The notes: a model not told the origin generated them from the sequence alone. Positions 32,400 through 41,676 are shown, numbered from the stretch's first letter. The stretch: DNA of 64,000 nucleotides from Bellilinea sp. (GCA_026003615.1 BPHQ01000001.1:186001-250000), one strand, 5' to 3'. Program-made: numbers and translations.

Positions 32400-34796
32400 T
32401 TATTTCCCTTTTTGTTCGGGTTTCTTGATGAATTGCATTGCCAAGTAATAGAGGCTAAAGAGGAGAATCAGGATGAGAATGAGCATCAACCCAGCCTGGT
32501 AAGCATCCAGGTATCCGGCGGGTAGAATGCCTGTTCGTCCGGTCAATTGTTGATAGGCTGCCAAACCAGATAAACCAGCCAGCATACCGGCTGATTGCCC
32601 ATTTTGGACATAAGGTTGAATCATGGGAGCGGCTTGATGACTGGCGATGATCAACAGGGGAGTCGTATCTAATAACGGGCTCAGTTGTTCTATCCACAAA
32701 CGACTGGTGTCGGTATTATCGCTAACCAACACTACCGCGGCAAAGTCGGAAATGTTCTGTACCGCTTGATAGGGATCTTGATCCCAAACGTAATTTCCAA
32801 ACCGGTCTTGCGGAGCAGCTAACGAAGGCTGGCTTGCCATTGCGGCAATCGAGGAAACTCCTCCGGGTAGATATCCTAAATTACGGACTTGTCCCTCAGA
32901 AGCCGAATTCAAGAGAAGTTCTTCTGCCAGGATGGCGCCGGTGGGATTGATTGAGACAACGACCATGTTTTTCCCGGCCTGAAGCAGGTCATTGATCACC
33001 GGTTGGGCGACTGTCATAATCTCGCCTGCCAGAGCGGGTTCAAAATCCACTGCCAGGAGGATGGGTGCATTCTGGTTGGTTGTAGCAATCAGGGATTGAA
33101 TTTGGGAGAAGAAGGACACATTTTCCGGGGCAAATAAAGCCGGTGGTGAGGCAATTGAAATGCCCCCAATCAGCACAAACAAGATGGTTACTCCCAGCAG
33201 AATCCCGATCACCATGCGGGCGAGGATTTGCGGGCCGGCGCTTTTTGCTCTGCTGGAAGTGCGTCCTTGTTTTTCCTCTTGAAGAATGGATTCCAGAAGA
33301 TTGGCGTAATTGCGTTGTTTTTCGTTGATCTGTAAACGAGCGGAGTAAATGGCTGGTTTGCTGTATTGGGTAATTAGGGCTTCAGCGGGCAACACGCCCT
33401 GAAATCCGGAGAGCGGTCCACTGGTTTCAATTCGCTGATCTTCATCGGTGCCAATTCGTCCGGGTGCAACGGCTTCAATGGGTCGCATGGCTTCCAGCCA
33501 GCCGGGTAATTCGGCTGGCTCAAGACCGGCTTCACTTTCCGGAGCAGGAAGGGAAGATTCACCAGAGGATTCGAAGACCTGTTCATCAAACCATTCGGGC
33601 AGGTCTTCACTGATGAAGGGGGAAACCTCAAAATCTTCTTCGGCAGGAGGTTGGTCCTGGTTTGTTTCAAAAGTGAATGCAGATGAAGCACCTTCCGTCA
33701 GAGGTGGAACTTCCTCCAAAAACGAGGCAAACTCGGCTGCTTCAGATGGTTGTTCTTCGGGCGAAATTCCCAAAGTTTCCCCTTCAAGGGGCGGGAACGA
33801 TGCTAACCAATCCCCCTCCACGGCTTGAGTGGAGTGGTCTTCGGGAGCAAATGGTTCTTGCCGGGTATCTGGTGGCAGGTTGATCTCTTCCGGACTGCTG
33901 ATCTGCTCTGTAAACAAAAATTCCGCAGGGGACTCTTCACTGGTTTGCAGCCATGCTTCTTCGGGTGAGGTGATGGGTGGTTCGCTTTCAACCCCGAAAG
34001 GTGTTTCTGGCAGTTCATCAAACGATTCAAAAGTCTTCAACCAGTCTTCCCCGGATTCGACGGGAGACGGTTCTTCTTCTGCAAGGGTTGTGGGGGATGT
34101 CTCGGATGTTTCGAAAGATTTTAGCCATTCGGGCACTTCTTCTGCCGGGGCGGGAAAAGTCGCCGGTTCCTTGTCTTCCTCTTCTTCGTTGAGCAGAGTT
34201 AAACCTGTCAACCAATCTGTGGTTTCTTCTGAGGGAAGCGGCTCTTCTTCCTTAACCTCTTCGTGTTGTCCAATACTCTTTAACCAGTCTGGTAATTGCT
34301 CTTCTTCAATGCCGAGTTCTTCGTCACCGACGGAGGTGGGTGGTGTTTGGTTTTCTTCTTCCGAGCTAACCAGCGATAGCCAATCTGGCAAGGGGAGTTC
34401 TTCTTCATCACTGCTTTCGAGAGAGGCTGATTCAGGCTGACTGGAAGCGATTTCTACATCCTTCAACCAGTCGGGGAGTTCTTCTTCCTCCGCTGCTTCC
34501 TCGGATTGTGCCTCTTCGGCACCGCTCTCTTCTTGCGAACGTTGGCGAATCCGTATCAGCCAATCGGGTAATTCTTCCGTGAAAGGCGGTGTTTCAGGTG
34601 ATTCTGTTTGCTCCTGTTCGGATTCAGGAGGAGGTTCGGCATCTTCCCTAAGGCTTTTCAACCAATCATCCTCTTCTCCTGAAAATGGAAAAGCGCTGGA
34701 GGAGGGTGATTCAAAGAGAAAACGATGACATTTTTTACATTCAATCGCATCGGTTGGGTTGGAAGCCCCACAATGAGGACAAATGATTTCGCTCAT
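32400..34796 (-). CDS. Large acidic zinc-ribbon protein with repeated Trp-Leu motifs and membrane-flanked C-terminal domain
   Basis: The protein has 798 residues. It opens with a zinc ribbon (CPHCG at 6-10, CKKCH at about 20-24). About 400 strongly acidic residues follow, carrying roughly twelve copies of a short motif around (L/V)P(D/E)WL, for example LPDWLKDVE, VPEWLKSFE and LPGWLEAMRP. The C-terminal part has a membrane segment (GIPLG-like, about 550-570), an extracellular domain of about 190 residues resembling a Rossmann-like binding fold, and a final membrane segment before KKPEQKGK. The repeats look like docking motifs on a disordered cytoplasmic arm. ATG 34796 follows the previous stop by four bases. 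Confidence 0.75.
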   Translation of the reverse strand: MSEIICPHCGASNPTDAIECKKCHRFLFESPSSSAFPFSGEEDDWLKSLREDAEPPPESEQEQTESPETPPFTEELPDWLIRIRQRSQEESGAEEAQSEEAAEEEELPDWLKDVEIASSQPESASLESSDEEELPLPDWLSLVSSEEENQTPPTSVGDEELGIEEEQLPDWLKSIGQHEEVKEEEPLPSEETTDWLTGLTLLNEEEEDKEPATFPAPAEEVPEWLKSFETSETSPTTLAEEEPSPVESGEDWLKTFESFDELPETPFGVESEPPITSPEEAWLQTSEESPAEFLFTEQISSPEEINLPPDTRQEPFAPEDHSTQAVEGDWLASFPPLEGETLGISPEEQPSEAAEFASFLEEVPPLTEGASSAFTFETNQDQPPAEEDFEVSPFISEDLPEWFDEQVFESSGESSLPAPESEAGLEPAELPGWLEAMRPIEAVAPGRIGTDEDQRIETSGPLSGFQGVLPAEALITQYSKPAIYSARLQINEKQRNYANLLESILQEEKQGRTSSRAKSAGPQILARMVIGILLGVTILFVLIGGISIASPPALFAPENVSFFSQIQSLIATTNQNAPILLAVDFEPALAGEIMTVAQPVINDLLQAGKNMVVVSINPTGAILAEELLLNSASEGQVRNLGYLPGGVSSIAAMASQPSLAAPQDRFGNYVWDQDPYQAVQNISDFAAVVLVSDNTDTSRLWIEQLSPLLDTTPLLIIASHQAAPMIQPYVQNGQSAGMLAGLSGLAAYQQLTGRTGILPAGYLDAYQAGLMLILILILLFSLYYLAMQFIKKPEQKGK

Positions 34797-34800
34797 AAGA

Positions 34801-35418
34801 CTATCCGCTATAAGGCCGGTCTGCCCCAATGAGGATGCGTAATCCGGTTGTGATACTGCCCAGGGCAATGCCCAGCAAAATGCCTCTTGCCCCTGCTATG
34901 GGGAGGGTGTTAAGGGCGGCCAGCAGTTCCTTAACAAGGGGAATATTTTCGGCAATATTCAAAACGCCGCTTAGCAGAATCAGGAAAAGGATGGTACTGG
35001 CAGTGAATAAAACCGCCAGCCAGCCGCGTTTGCGTTGAAACAGACGAATGCTGGCATAAGTCAAGGTAACGGTCAGCACACCCATTAAACTGGCTTCTAC
35101 TGGAAACTGGATGTGGGTGACGATTTTTTGAAAGTCAGGGTCAGTTGGGCTGAGAATCAGCCCGGCTGCAAATGTTGCCACAAAAGCCAGCAGTAAAAAG
35201 ATGCTGTAATAATCGCGTTCGCGGGCGGAGTTTAATTTGCGCCAGTGAACGCTCAACAGGTTGAGGATTGCGATCAAACCGGCGGTGGCTGCAACCGGAA
35301 TGGTCCACGAAAGCAGGATTTGTCGAATAGGAAGCAACACGGGTATGGGCAGAAAAGCCCCGAACAAAACCAGCAAGCCGGTTGCAATGGCGATGGCAGT
35401 TGAGATGGGCGCTCTCAT
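34801..35418 (-). CDS. Polytopic membrane protein, unknown function
   Basis: This 205-residue protein has about six hydrophobic segments and short loops. SARERDYYSIF lies in the loop before segment 3 and RKRGW in a later one. There is no recognised family. It overlaps the upstream DUF6754-like gene by four bases and ends four bases before the zinc-ribbon gene, so the operon is tightly coupled here. Confidence 0.65.
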   Translation of the reverse strand: MRAPISTAIAIATGLLVLFGAFLPIPVLLPIRQILLSWTIPVAATAGLIAILNLLSVHWRKLNSARERDYYSIFLLLAFVATFAAGLILSPTDPDFQKIVTHIQFPVEASLMGVLTVTLTYASIRLFQRKRGWLAVLFTASTILFLILLSGVLNIAENIPLVKELLAALNTLPIAGARGILLGIALGSITTGLRILIGADRPYSG

Positions 35419-36164
35419 ACAATCCCTACCAGTTTCAAAATGGAACCCACAAGGATGGTAACAACCACCCCCCAGCGGAGGATATCCTGTACTTGCAGGC
35501 TGGCAGTATAAACCGGGCCGCTGTTAAGATATGCGGGAATGGCAAATAATTCTTCGCCAATCAGGGTTTCCTGGCTGCTGGTGAAGAGTGCAGCCTGAGC
35601 ACTGAGCGAATCGGTGGCGGCTAATGTGAAAGCTTGTTGCAGATCTCCGGCTTCCATTAACAACGCAATTTCAGGGCCAAAGTTGCCAATAGCCAGATGA
35701 GCAGACACATTTTCGCCATCGGCTATCGGTAAAGATCCCGCAATGTAAGAGAATGAGGTGGGGCCGGTTAGCCGCCCGCGACTCGGGTCGTATAATTCCA
35801 ATTGGTTGATCTGACGGTAGGCTGCGCGAAGGGTGTCCTGGCTGAGCAAGGCCAGGGTGCCATCGCCGCTGGTTGCTAAGGGGGGCCGGTCACTGATGCT
35901 GCTTACCCGGGCTATCCGCTCCAGGGTGGTCAATCCGGTCAAACCGGCAGCACTGGTCGAAGCGGGCAGGCCGGCTTTACCCAGGGTGAGGTGAATGCGT
36001 GTGCCGTTCTCCACGGCCAGCCCAATTGCCTGCCGAAGTCGTTCAAAAGCAGGCAATTGCCGCAGGCCACTGCGCAGGATGTTGCGCTGAAGAGTCAATA
36101 GAAGGATCAGTCCAGTAGTGACCGCAATCAAAGTCAATGCGATGATGGCCTCAATCATCATCAT
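35415..36164 (-). CDS. Membrane protein, DUF6754-like
   Basis: This 249-residue protein has an N-terminal membrane segment (about 4-24), a soluble domain of about 190 residues with FERLRQAIGLAVENGTRIHLTLGKAG near its start, and a second membrane segment at the end (about 228-246). The layout and the 'VENGTRIHL' region recall the DUF6754 family of Chloroflexota; this is from memory and moderately certain. Three ATG codons in a row start it, overlapping the upstream gene by four bases. Confidence 0.65.
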   Translation of the reverse strand: MMMIEAIIALTLIAVTTGLILLLTLQRNILRSGLRQLPAFERLRQAIGLAVENGTRIHLTLGKAGLPASTSAAGLTGLTTLERIARVSSISDRPPLATSGDGTLALLSQDTLRAAYRQINQLELYDPSRGRLTGPTSFSYIAGSLPIADGENVSAHLAIGNFGPEIALLMEAGDLQQAFTLAATDSLSAQAALFTSSQETLIGEELFAIPAYLNSGPVYTASLQVQDILRWGVVVTILVGSILKLVGIV

Positions 36165-36415
36165 TCAACCTCCCCGCGCAGGTAGGCAACGAAACTCCGG
36201 CTGTGTTGATTGTCTTCCAAGAGGTTTGCCATTTCAAACCAGATGCTTTTTGAGGGGGTGAAAATTTCCAGAAGGGGCATTCCGGCATAAAGCAGCTGGG
36301 CTGCAAGAATTTTGAACGGGCCGGCTGCTTCGAGCAGGGTAATTGTAATTTCCTCAAGGTTTCTTTCTCTAAGGAAATTTGCCCACGTTAGCCAGCGAGA
36401 TTGTAATTCTTGCAT
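36161..36415 (-). CDS. Small hypothetical protein, first gene of the eight-gene operon
   Basis: This 84-residue protein is mostly helical, with no clear membrane segment (a hydrophobic patch ILAAQLLYAGMPLLEIF lies at about 36-52) and no family I recognise. The ATG has no ribosome-binding site. TATACT ends exactly six bases upstream and is preceded by TG-C (extended -10), so the mRNA should be leaderless. It overlaps the next gene by four bases. Confidence 0.6.
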   Translation of the reverse strand: MQELQSRWLTWANFLRERNLEEITITLLEAAGPFKILAAQLLYAGMPLLEIFTPSKSIWFEMANLLEDNQHSRSFVAYLRGEVE

Positions 36416-36421
36416 GGTATC

Positions 36422-36430
36422 AGTATAGCA
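36422..36430 (-). promoter_or_regulatory. Extended -10 promoter of the eight-gene operon, leaderless
   Basis: On the minus strand TGCTATACT (36422-36430) ends six bases before the ATG at 36415. No convincing -35 box is present, as expected for an extended -10 promoter. Confidence 0.55.
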
Positions 36431-36483
36431 TAATTTTTTAAAAGCAATTTTTTAGAGGGGGTATCCTCTGGAAGGGAGCATTT

Positions 36484-37227
36484 TCAGGATGATGGTGCTG
36501 CCCAGAGGGTACTTCCTCCGCCTTTTTGCCAGTAATGCGAAATGGCATTTCTCATTTCGTCTATGCCTGACCAAAAGGTGCTGATTTGAGATTGGTAGCA
36601 GGCGATTGCATCCTGCCATGCACGGCAGCCGCTCAGCGAAATGGAAGTTTCATAATGTTGCCATTCCGGTGAGATGTATTCATGCAGTTTTCCGGCTTCT
36701 TGGAGCAGGTAGGGATAATCGGCATAATACCAGAGCGTTCTGCCAAGCCGTTCGGCGGCCGAACGGGTCAGGTGATGATCCACGTGTCTGCCCAGCGTTA
36801 ATGGGCAAACGATTCGACTGGTGGAGGGAATGTGATTGGCTAATTGCTTTGCCAACCGATGCGCAAGGGGATACTCCACAGCCGGCAAGGGTTGGAAAAG
36901 TTCTTCATTAGTTGTGATAAGGGGTTGGTCAGTTTTTGGGTTTCGGCGGTAAATACAATCGGGGATATGGAGATGAAATGGGATTGCACCGATCACCTGA
37001 CAGGCAGCAAGGTCTTCCTTCCGGCGGATGGCTTGAGATTGCCTGGCCGTGACTCCCCATCTTTGGTGCAACATCTTGGCCAGCGGGGACAGCTTACCAG
37101 GGGGTGGGTCTCCAGCACAAACGGTACAGATTTCAACCTGCTCCCCATTTTGGATGAGTTCATAAATCAATCCACCGCATGAAAGAACAGCATCATCTAA
37201 ATGGGGAGATAGGAATACCCAATTCAT
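36484..37227 (-). CDS. PIG-L family deacetylase
   Basis: This 247-residue zinc-dependent de-N-acetylase acts on N-acetylated sugars or related small molecules in this family. The metal motif SPHLDDAVLSCGG (His9, Asp11, Asp12) and the later GRHVDHHLTR (HxxH) are intact. ATG 37227 has TTGGAGGG upstream; the longer frame to 37266 runs through a TATAAT on the same strand. The substrate (for example mycothiol- or bacillithiol-type precursors, or glycolipids) cannot be told. Confidence 0.9.
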   Translation of the reverse strand: MNWVFLSPHLDDAVLSCGGLIYELIQNGEQVEICTVCAGDPPPGKLSPLAKMLHQRWGVTARQSQAIRRKEDLAACQVIGAIPFHLHIPDCIYRRNPKTDQPLITTNEELFQPLPAVEYPLAHRLAKQLANHIPSTSRIVCPLTLGRHVDHHLTRSAAERLGRTLWYYADYPYLLQEAGKLHEYISPEWQHYETSISLSGCRAWQDAIACYQSQISTFWSGIDEMRNAISHYWQKGGGSTLWAAPSS

Positions 37228-37284
37228 ACCCTCCAATTGTATCATTATAGGTGGGGCATGATACAATCAATGTGGAGGTGTGAG

Positions 37285-37593
37285 GTGGGTTGGCTTGATT
37301 TTCTATTTGAAAAGAAACCGTATCCGAAGAACATGCAGTCTGAAATTGATCACTTAATTGACGAACTTGTTCGCATTGGACAGAAAGAAGATTTTCTCTC
37401 GGAACGCTCAGGTGGCTCTTTCAATGCACAATGCCGGCATATTCGCGCGCGCGAAATTGGGGTGCGGTTGGATCAGATTGGCGGGGTGGTACTAATGGAG
37501 TATGTTTTGAAGAAAGTACGCCGGCGCGTGGGTGAAACCCTCGCAACTCATCTGGCATACGCCTGGTCGGAAATTGGCAAGTGGATTCCATGA
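37285..37593 (+). CDS. Small conserved hypothetical protein
   Basis: This 102-residue soluble protein (GWLDFLFEKKPYPKNMQSEID...) has no recognised motif. Residues 15-60 look helical and charged (IDHLIDELVRIGQKEDFLSER). The GTG at 37285 is chosen, six bases after GGAGG (37274-37278); ATG 37270 and 37258 are alternatives. It is divergent from the PIG-L gene. Confidence 0.55.
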   Translation: MGWLDFLFEKKPYPKNMQSEIDHLIDELVRIGQKEDFLSERSGGSFNAQCRHIRAREIGVRLDQIGGVVLMEYVLKKVRRRVGETLATHLAYAWSEIGKWIP

Positions 37594-37601
37594 ACGATTG
37601 C

Positions 37602-37630
37602 TTGACAGCGCGAAGGGGTTGCGGTAGGAT
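37602..37630 (+). promoter_or_regulatory. Promoter of the riboswitch/P-ATPase unit
   Basis: TTGACA at 37602-37607, a 17-base spacer and TAGGAT at 37625-37630, immediately before the riboswitch. Confidence 0.8.
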
Positions 37631-37635
37631 ACTTC

Positions 37636-37740
37636 CGTCATGGGGAGTAGCCTCCTCTGAGAGGACGGGTTGTCGTCAAAACGAAGCGGTTTGCTTCCGG
37701 CAACCCGAACGCTGGTAACGGCGTTGGGCAAGACCATCAC
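37636..37740 (+). promoter_or_regulatory. yybP-ykoY manganese riboswitch
   Basis: The conserved core blocks are present in order: ATGGGGAGTAGCCTCC (from 37640), GGTTGTCGTCAAAACG (37669-37684), CTGGTAACGGCG (37712-37723) and TTGGGCAAGACCAT (37724-37737). ATGG of the 5' end pairs with CCAT of the 3' end (P1). The same CCAT is the left arm of the following terminator, so bound Mn2+ should stabilise P1 and allow read-through: an ON switch. It precedes a P-type ATPase, a common target of this class. Confidence 0.9.
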
Positions 37741-37760
37741 GAGTAGGTGATGGTTTTTTT
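37733..37760 (+). terminator. Riboswitch-controlled terminator
   Basis: ACCATCAC (37733-37740) pairs with GTGATGGT (37747-37754), with a 6-base loop, followed by T residues to 37760. It overlaps the 3' strand of the riboswitch P1 stem. Confidence 0.85.
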
Positions 37761-37795
37761 GTTATGTAGGAAATTGAAATGGGAGCAACGATGCA

Positions 37796-40552
37796 ATGAA
37801 AAACTGGTACTCCAAAACCCTCGAAGAAATCGAATCGGAACTTTCAACCGATTTAAAGCATGGATTGACCTCCGCCGAAGTGGAAAAGAGGCGGGCAAAA
37901 TACGGACTAAATGAATTGGTTGACCGGGGTTTGAAAAGCCCATGGAAAATTTTACTGGAACAATTGACCGAGATCATGGTGGTCATCCTGATTATCTCGG
38001 CGGTCATTTCGATTGCATTACATGAAGTAACCGATGCCATCGTCATCCTGATCATCGTGGTATTGAATGCGTTGTTAGGGTTTACGCAGGAATACCGTGC
38101 GGAAAGGGCGATGGCGGCTTTGAAAAAAATGGCCGCTCCAAAGGTCAAAGTCCACCGGGATGGGCATTTGATCGAGATTTCATCCCGTGAGTTGGTGCCG
38201 GGAGATGTCATTCAGCTGGATGCGGGAGACGCCGTACCAGCCGATTGCCGTTTGATTGAAGCGGTTAACCTGCGTGTTCAAGAAGCGGTCTTGACCGGCG
38301 AGTCGGAACCGGTCGAAAAAAATACCCGGATTATCCAGGCTGAGAATCTTCCTCTGGGAGATCAGCGGAATATGGTATTCATGGGTACTGTCACCACTTA
38401 CGGACGCGGCACGGCGGTGGTGGTGCAAACCGGTATGCAGACAGAACTGGGACGAATTGCGGACATGATTCAAGGTGTGGGACAGGAAACCACACCCCTC
38501 CAGAAACGGTTGGAGCAACTGGGAAAGGGATTGGCACTGGCTGCGTTGGTCATCGTCGGAATTGTTTTCATTCTGGGCATCTTGCGTGGTGAGCCAATTC
38601 GCATCATGTTTCAAACGGCGATCAGCATGGCCGTGGCTGCGGTACCGGAGGGCTTGCCTGCTGTGGTTACGATTGCCCTTGCGCTTGGCGCTCAGCGAAT
38701 GCTTCAACGCCGGGCGTTGATCCGTAAATTGCCGGCAGTCGAAACGCTTGGTTCGGTAACCACGATTTGTTCCGATAAAACCGGCACTCTCACCGAAAAC
38801 CGGATGACAGTTACGGTGGTGGATGTGGCTGGAAACCGAATTGACTTTCTGGAAGAGGTGCAGAATTATTCACCGACAATACCCCCACGAGATGCAGTTA
38901 AGCCAGTTCTCATTGATCACCCGGCTGTGGCGTTATTATTGGTGGGGGGAGCGCTGTGTAACGATGCCGTCATTGAAGTCAATGAAGCGGCGCGGGGTGG
39001 TTTCGTGTCGGTTGGTGACCCGACCGAAGGCGCGCTGGTGATTGCCGCTGCAAAGGCGGGTTTATGGAAGGAGGAGATGGAAAAGGCTTTGCCGCGTGTT
39101 GCCGAATTGCCATTTGACTCCGAACGTAAACGTATGACCACCGTTCACCGGTTGAATCATAGTGAATTACCGGAGGTTCTAAAGACGGCTGAACGAGTCA
39201 TCTCCAGCGAAATCTGGCAGCCGTACATCTCGATCACAAAGGGGGCTGTAGACAGCCTGTTGGAAGTGTGCACCCATGTTTGGGTTGAAGATCGCAGTGT
39301 ACCAATGGATAAGGAGTGGCGGGAACGGATTGAAAAAGCCAATGAAGAAATGGCGATGAAGGGAATGCGAGTGCTGGGGGTAGCCTTCCGTCTGTGTCCG
39401 CCGGAACAGGTAGAGGGGTGTGAAAAACCCGAAGAAAAAGACCTGATTTTTATCGGGATGGTTGGGATGATTGATCCGGCTCGGCCGGAGGTAAAAGATG
39501 CTGTTGCCACTGCAAAATCGGCAGGTGTGCGTCCAATCATGATTACCGGCGATCACCCCTTAACCGCCCTGCACATTGCGCGCGAGTTGGATATCACCAC
39601 CCCAGATGGCGAAGCCATTACCGGTCAGCAACTGGCCGATATGAGTATTGAGGACCTGAAAAAAGCCTTGGACCGCGTTTCGGTATTTGCGCGGGTTTCT
39701 CCAGAACACAAGTTGAAAATCGTTCAGGCTTTGCAAGAGAAAGGTGAAATCGTTGCGATGACCGGTGATGGGGTCAACGATGCGCCCGCATTAAAGAAAG
39801 CCGACATTGGTGTTGCAATGGGAATCACCGGCACCGATGTTTCCAAAGAAGCCGCAGATATGGTATTGCTGGATGATAACTTTGCCACAATCGTGGCAGC
39901 CATTGAGGAAGGCCGGCGGATTTATGACAATATTCGCAAATTTATTAAGTACACATTGACCTCCAACGCTGGTGAAATCTGGGTTATGCTGGCCGGCCCG
40001 TTTTTGGGGATGCCACTCCCACTAACTCCCATTCAGATTTTATGGGTCAACCTTGTGACCGATGGTTTGCCAGGGTTGGCGCTGACGGTTGAACCGGCCG
40101 AACGGGATACGATGAAGCGCAAACCATTTCCACCAAAGGAAAATGTATTTGCAAGAGGAATGGCACGGGATATTCTTTGGATTGGTTTGTGGATGGGGTT
40201 GATTTCTCTGGCTGCAGGCTTGTGGGCGTTGAATACCGGAAGGACGGAAACCTGGCAAACGATGGTGTTTACCACCCTTACCCTGGCGCAAATGGGGAAT
40301 GTGCTGGCGACTCGTTCCAATCGCGATTCGTTGTTGAAAATCGGCCTGTTGTCAAACAAATCCCTTTTGGGTGCGGTTTTGCTCACCTTTGCATTGCAAA
40401 TGGCGGTCGTGTATGTTCCATTTTTACAGGATGTGTTTAATACCCGCCCACTGCCGTTGGAGGATTTGCTGGTTAGTTTTGGGATGAGTACACTCGTTTT
40501 TATCGCTGTTGAAATTTTCAAGTGGGTGCGGCGAAAGAAAGAAATATTGTGA
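37796..40552 (+). CDS. P-type cation ATPase (PMCA/SERCA-like), likely Ca2+/Mn2+ exporter
   Basis: This 918-residue P2-type ATPase is complete: actuator motif [10 protein letters not shown], phosphorylation site CSDKTGTLT (Asp327), nucleotide-binding KGAVDSLLE, hinge [21 protein letters not shown], and about ten membrane segments with PEGLPAVVT in segment 4. The sequence groups with Ca2+ pumps, but the Mn2+ riboswitch upstream argues that manganese export is the physiological task, as for YoaB-type relatives. It ends at a strong terminator. Confidence 0.95.
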   Translation: MKNWYSKTLEEIESELSTDLKHGLTSAEVEKRRAKYGLNELVDRGLKSPWKILLEQLTEIMVVILIISAVISIALHEVTDAIVILIIVVLNALLGFTQEYRAERAMAALKKMAAPKVKVHRDGHLIEISSRELVPGDVIQLDAGDAVPADCRLIEAVNLRVQEAVLTGESEPVEKNTRIIQAENLPLGDQRNMVFMGTVTTYGRGTAVVVQTGMQTELGRIADMIQGVGQETTPLQKRLEQLGKGLALAALVIVGIVFILGILRGEPIRIMFQTAISMAVAAVPEGLPAVVTIALALGAQRMLQRRALIRKLPAVETLGSVTTICSDKTGTLTENRMTVTVVDVAGNRIDFLEEVQNYSPTIPPRDAVKPVLIDHPAVALLLVGGALCNDAVIEVNEAARGGFVSVGDPTEGALVIAAAKAGLWKEEMEKALPRVAELPFDSERKRMTTVHRLNHSELPEVLKTAERVISSEIWQPYISITKGAVDSLLEVCTHVWVEDRSVPMDKEWRERIEKANEEMAMKGMRVLGVAFRLCPPEQVEGCEKPEEKDLIFIGMVGMIDPARPEVKDAVATAKSAGVRPIMITGDHPLTALHIARELDITTPDGEAITGQQLADMSIEDLKKALDRVSVFARVSPEHKLKIVQALQEKGEIVAMTGDGVNDAPALKKADIGVAMGITGTDVSKEAADMVLLDDNFATIVAAIEEGRRIYDNIRKFIKYTLTSNAGEIWVMLAGPFLGMPLPLTPIQILWVNLVTDGLPGLALTVEPAERDTMKRKPFPPKENVFARGMARDILWIGLWMGLISLAAGLWALNTGRTETWQTMVFTTLTLAQMGNVLATRSNRDSLLKIGLLSNKSLLGAVLLTFALQMAVVYVPFLQDVFNTRPLPLEDLLVSFGMSTLVFIAVEIFKWVRRKKEIL

Positions 40553-40564
40553 TGTGGGTCCAGA

Positions 40565-40601
40565 CTTCCCTCCACCAGCCAGTGGAGGGAAGCCTTTTTT
40601 T
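40565..40601 (+). terminator. Terminator after the P-ATPase gene
   Basis: CTTCCCTCCAC (40565-40575) pairs with GTGGAGGGAAG (40582-40592), with a 6-base loop and seven T residues. Confidence 0.95.
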
Positions 40602-40602
40602 G

Positions 40603-40786
40603 GGGAAAGATGATACAGAAATCAAAGAATGATAAAACTATTGATTTAATCAGCATTGGGGTATAGAATTTGAGCATATAGAAAAAAATATACTTTGAAC
40701 CGTAAATTTATTAAAAAATTTTTTGCAGGACGAATCCCCCCTTGCGGGATGAAACTTTCAATAGATAATGATCATCAGGAGAATAT
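40603..40786. other. AT-rich intergenic region
   Basis: About 185 bases, clearly more AT-rich than the flanks. It contains a small ATCCC/GGGAT hairpin at 40734-40750 and AGGAG before the next start. I see no gene, RNA or complete promoter in it. Confidence 0.5.
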
Positions 40787-41623
40787 ATGCCCATTTCAGG
40801 TGGTGGCAGTAAAGTCGGTATTTATGTTGATGTAGCCTATATTTACAACAATGGGGGATCAAAAATGCAGTACGATGTGCTGCGCGAATTTGCCTGCCGT
40901 GATTTTGCTGAACCCGTGCGCATGAATGCCTATGTAAGTTATGACCGCGAGCGGGCAGAATGGGATGAGGTTTACCGCAAGGGCACTCAAAATTTTCATT
41001 CTGCCTTGCGGGATATGGGTTATAAAGTCATTGTCAAGGAAATTCAGTGGTTTGAGGACGAGAGCGGCAACCGCTATGGCAAAGCCAACGCGGATTTGGA
41101 TCTGGCAGTGGATGCTCTCCTCCAATCTGCAAAACTGGATCGAGTGTTGCTTGCCAGTGGTGATGGTGATTTTGTTCAGGTGGTGCGTGCGTTGCAAGAT
41201 AAAGGCTGCCGTGTGGAAGTCATGGCGCTCGATAATGTTTCCAGTAAATTGCGTCACGAGGCGGATTTTTTCATTTCGGGTTACCTGATTCCCAACTTAA
41301 TCCCGGTTAATAATTACAAAACCGATCAGCCGGAGTGGGGTGAAGTTGGTTCGCGGGTGAGGGGATGGTGTTACTGGCACAGCGAGCAGGGCTATGGTTT
41401 TATGCGGTACTTGAAGGCGATTGCTCCCGGTCTTTGGCTGACCGATACCCGTCACCCCGATTCGCCGTATGCTACGGCATTTTTCCATGACTCGAATTTG
41501 CCCGAATCGGTACGCCCAACGGTATTACCCAGCCGCAGTTATATTTTCGAAATGGAACTGGCACGGTCGGAGCGCGGTGGTGGCATTCAGGCAATCAATA
41601 TTGAATTAATCAGCAAGATTTAG
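40787..41623 (+). CDS. NYN-domain RNase fused to a cold-shock-like domain
   Basis: The protein has 278 residues. The N-terminal NYN/LabA-type PIN-like nuclease domain (about 8-165) has the acidic residues expected for metal binding: GIYVDVAYIYN (Asp15), NADLDLAVDAL and ASGDGDFVQVV. A C-terminal domain (about 185-275) reads like a cold-shock/OB fold: RGWCYWHSEQGYGFMRYL, TAFFHDSNLP and YIFEMELARSERGGGIQAINIEL, matching the order of RNP1, the FVH strand and the last strands of CspA. Together they suggest an RNase with its own RNA-binding module. AGGAG precedes the ATG. Confidence 0.82.
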   Translation: MPISGGGSKVGIYVDVAYIYNNGGSKMQYDVLREFACRDFAEPVRMNAYVSYDRERAEWDEVYRKGTQNFHSALRDMGYKVIVKEIQWFEDESGNRYGKANADLDLAVDALLQSAKLDRVLLASGDGDFVQVVRALQDKGCRVEVMALDNVSSKLRHEADFFISGYLIPNLIPVNNYKTDQPEWGEVGSRVRGWCYWHSEQGYGFMRYLKAIAPGLWLTDTRHPDSPYATAFFHDSNLPESVRPTVLPSRSYIFEMELARSERGGGIQAINIELISKI

Positions 41624-41669
41624 CCCGGCTGTTTTTGAGAATGACCAGCCGTTCGGGTGAAACTGGCTG

Positions 41670-41676
41670 GTATAAT
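41670..41676 (+). promoter_or_regulatory. prfA promoter (extended -10)
   Basis: TGG-TATAAT with TATAAT at 41671-41676 fits an extended -10 element. No clear -35. The leader to ATG 41714 would be about 30 bases. Confidence 0.5.

Noticed and set aside
33829-34440. A Ser-rich 203-codon frame antisense to the acidic repeat region.
   Set aside because: Its Ser content mirrors the Glu codons of the repeat-bearing gene on the other strand.
40731-40757. A CRISPR-repeat-like segment (CCTTGCGGGATGAAAC at its end) upstream of the NYN gene.
   Set aside because: Only one copy is present, without spacers or further repeats within the window; probably chance or a simple hairpin.
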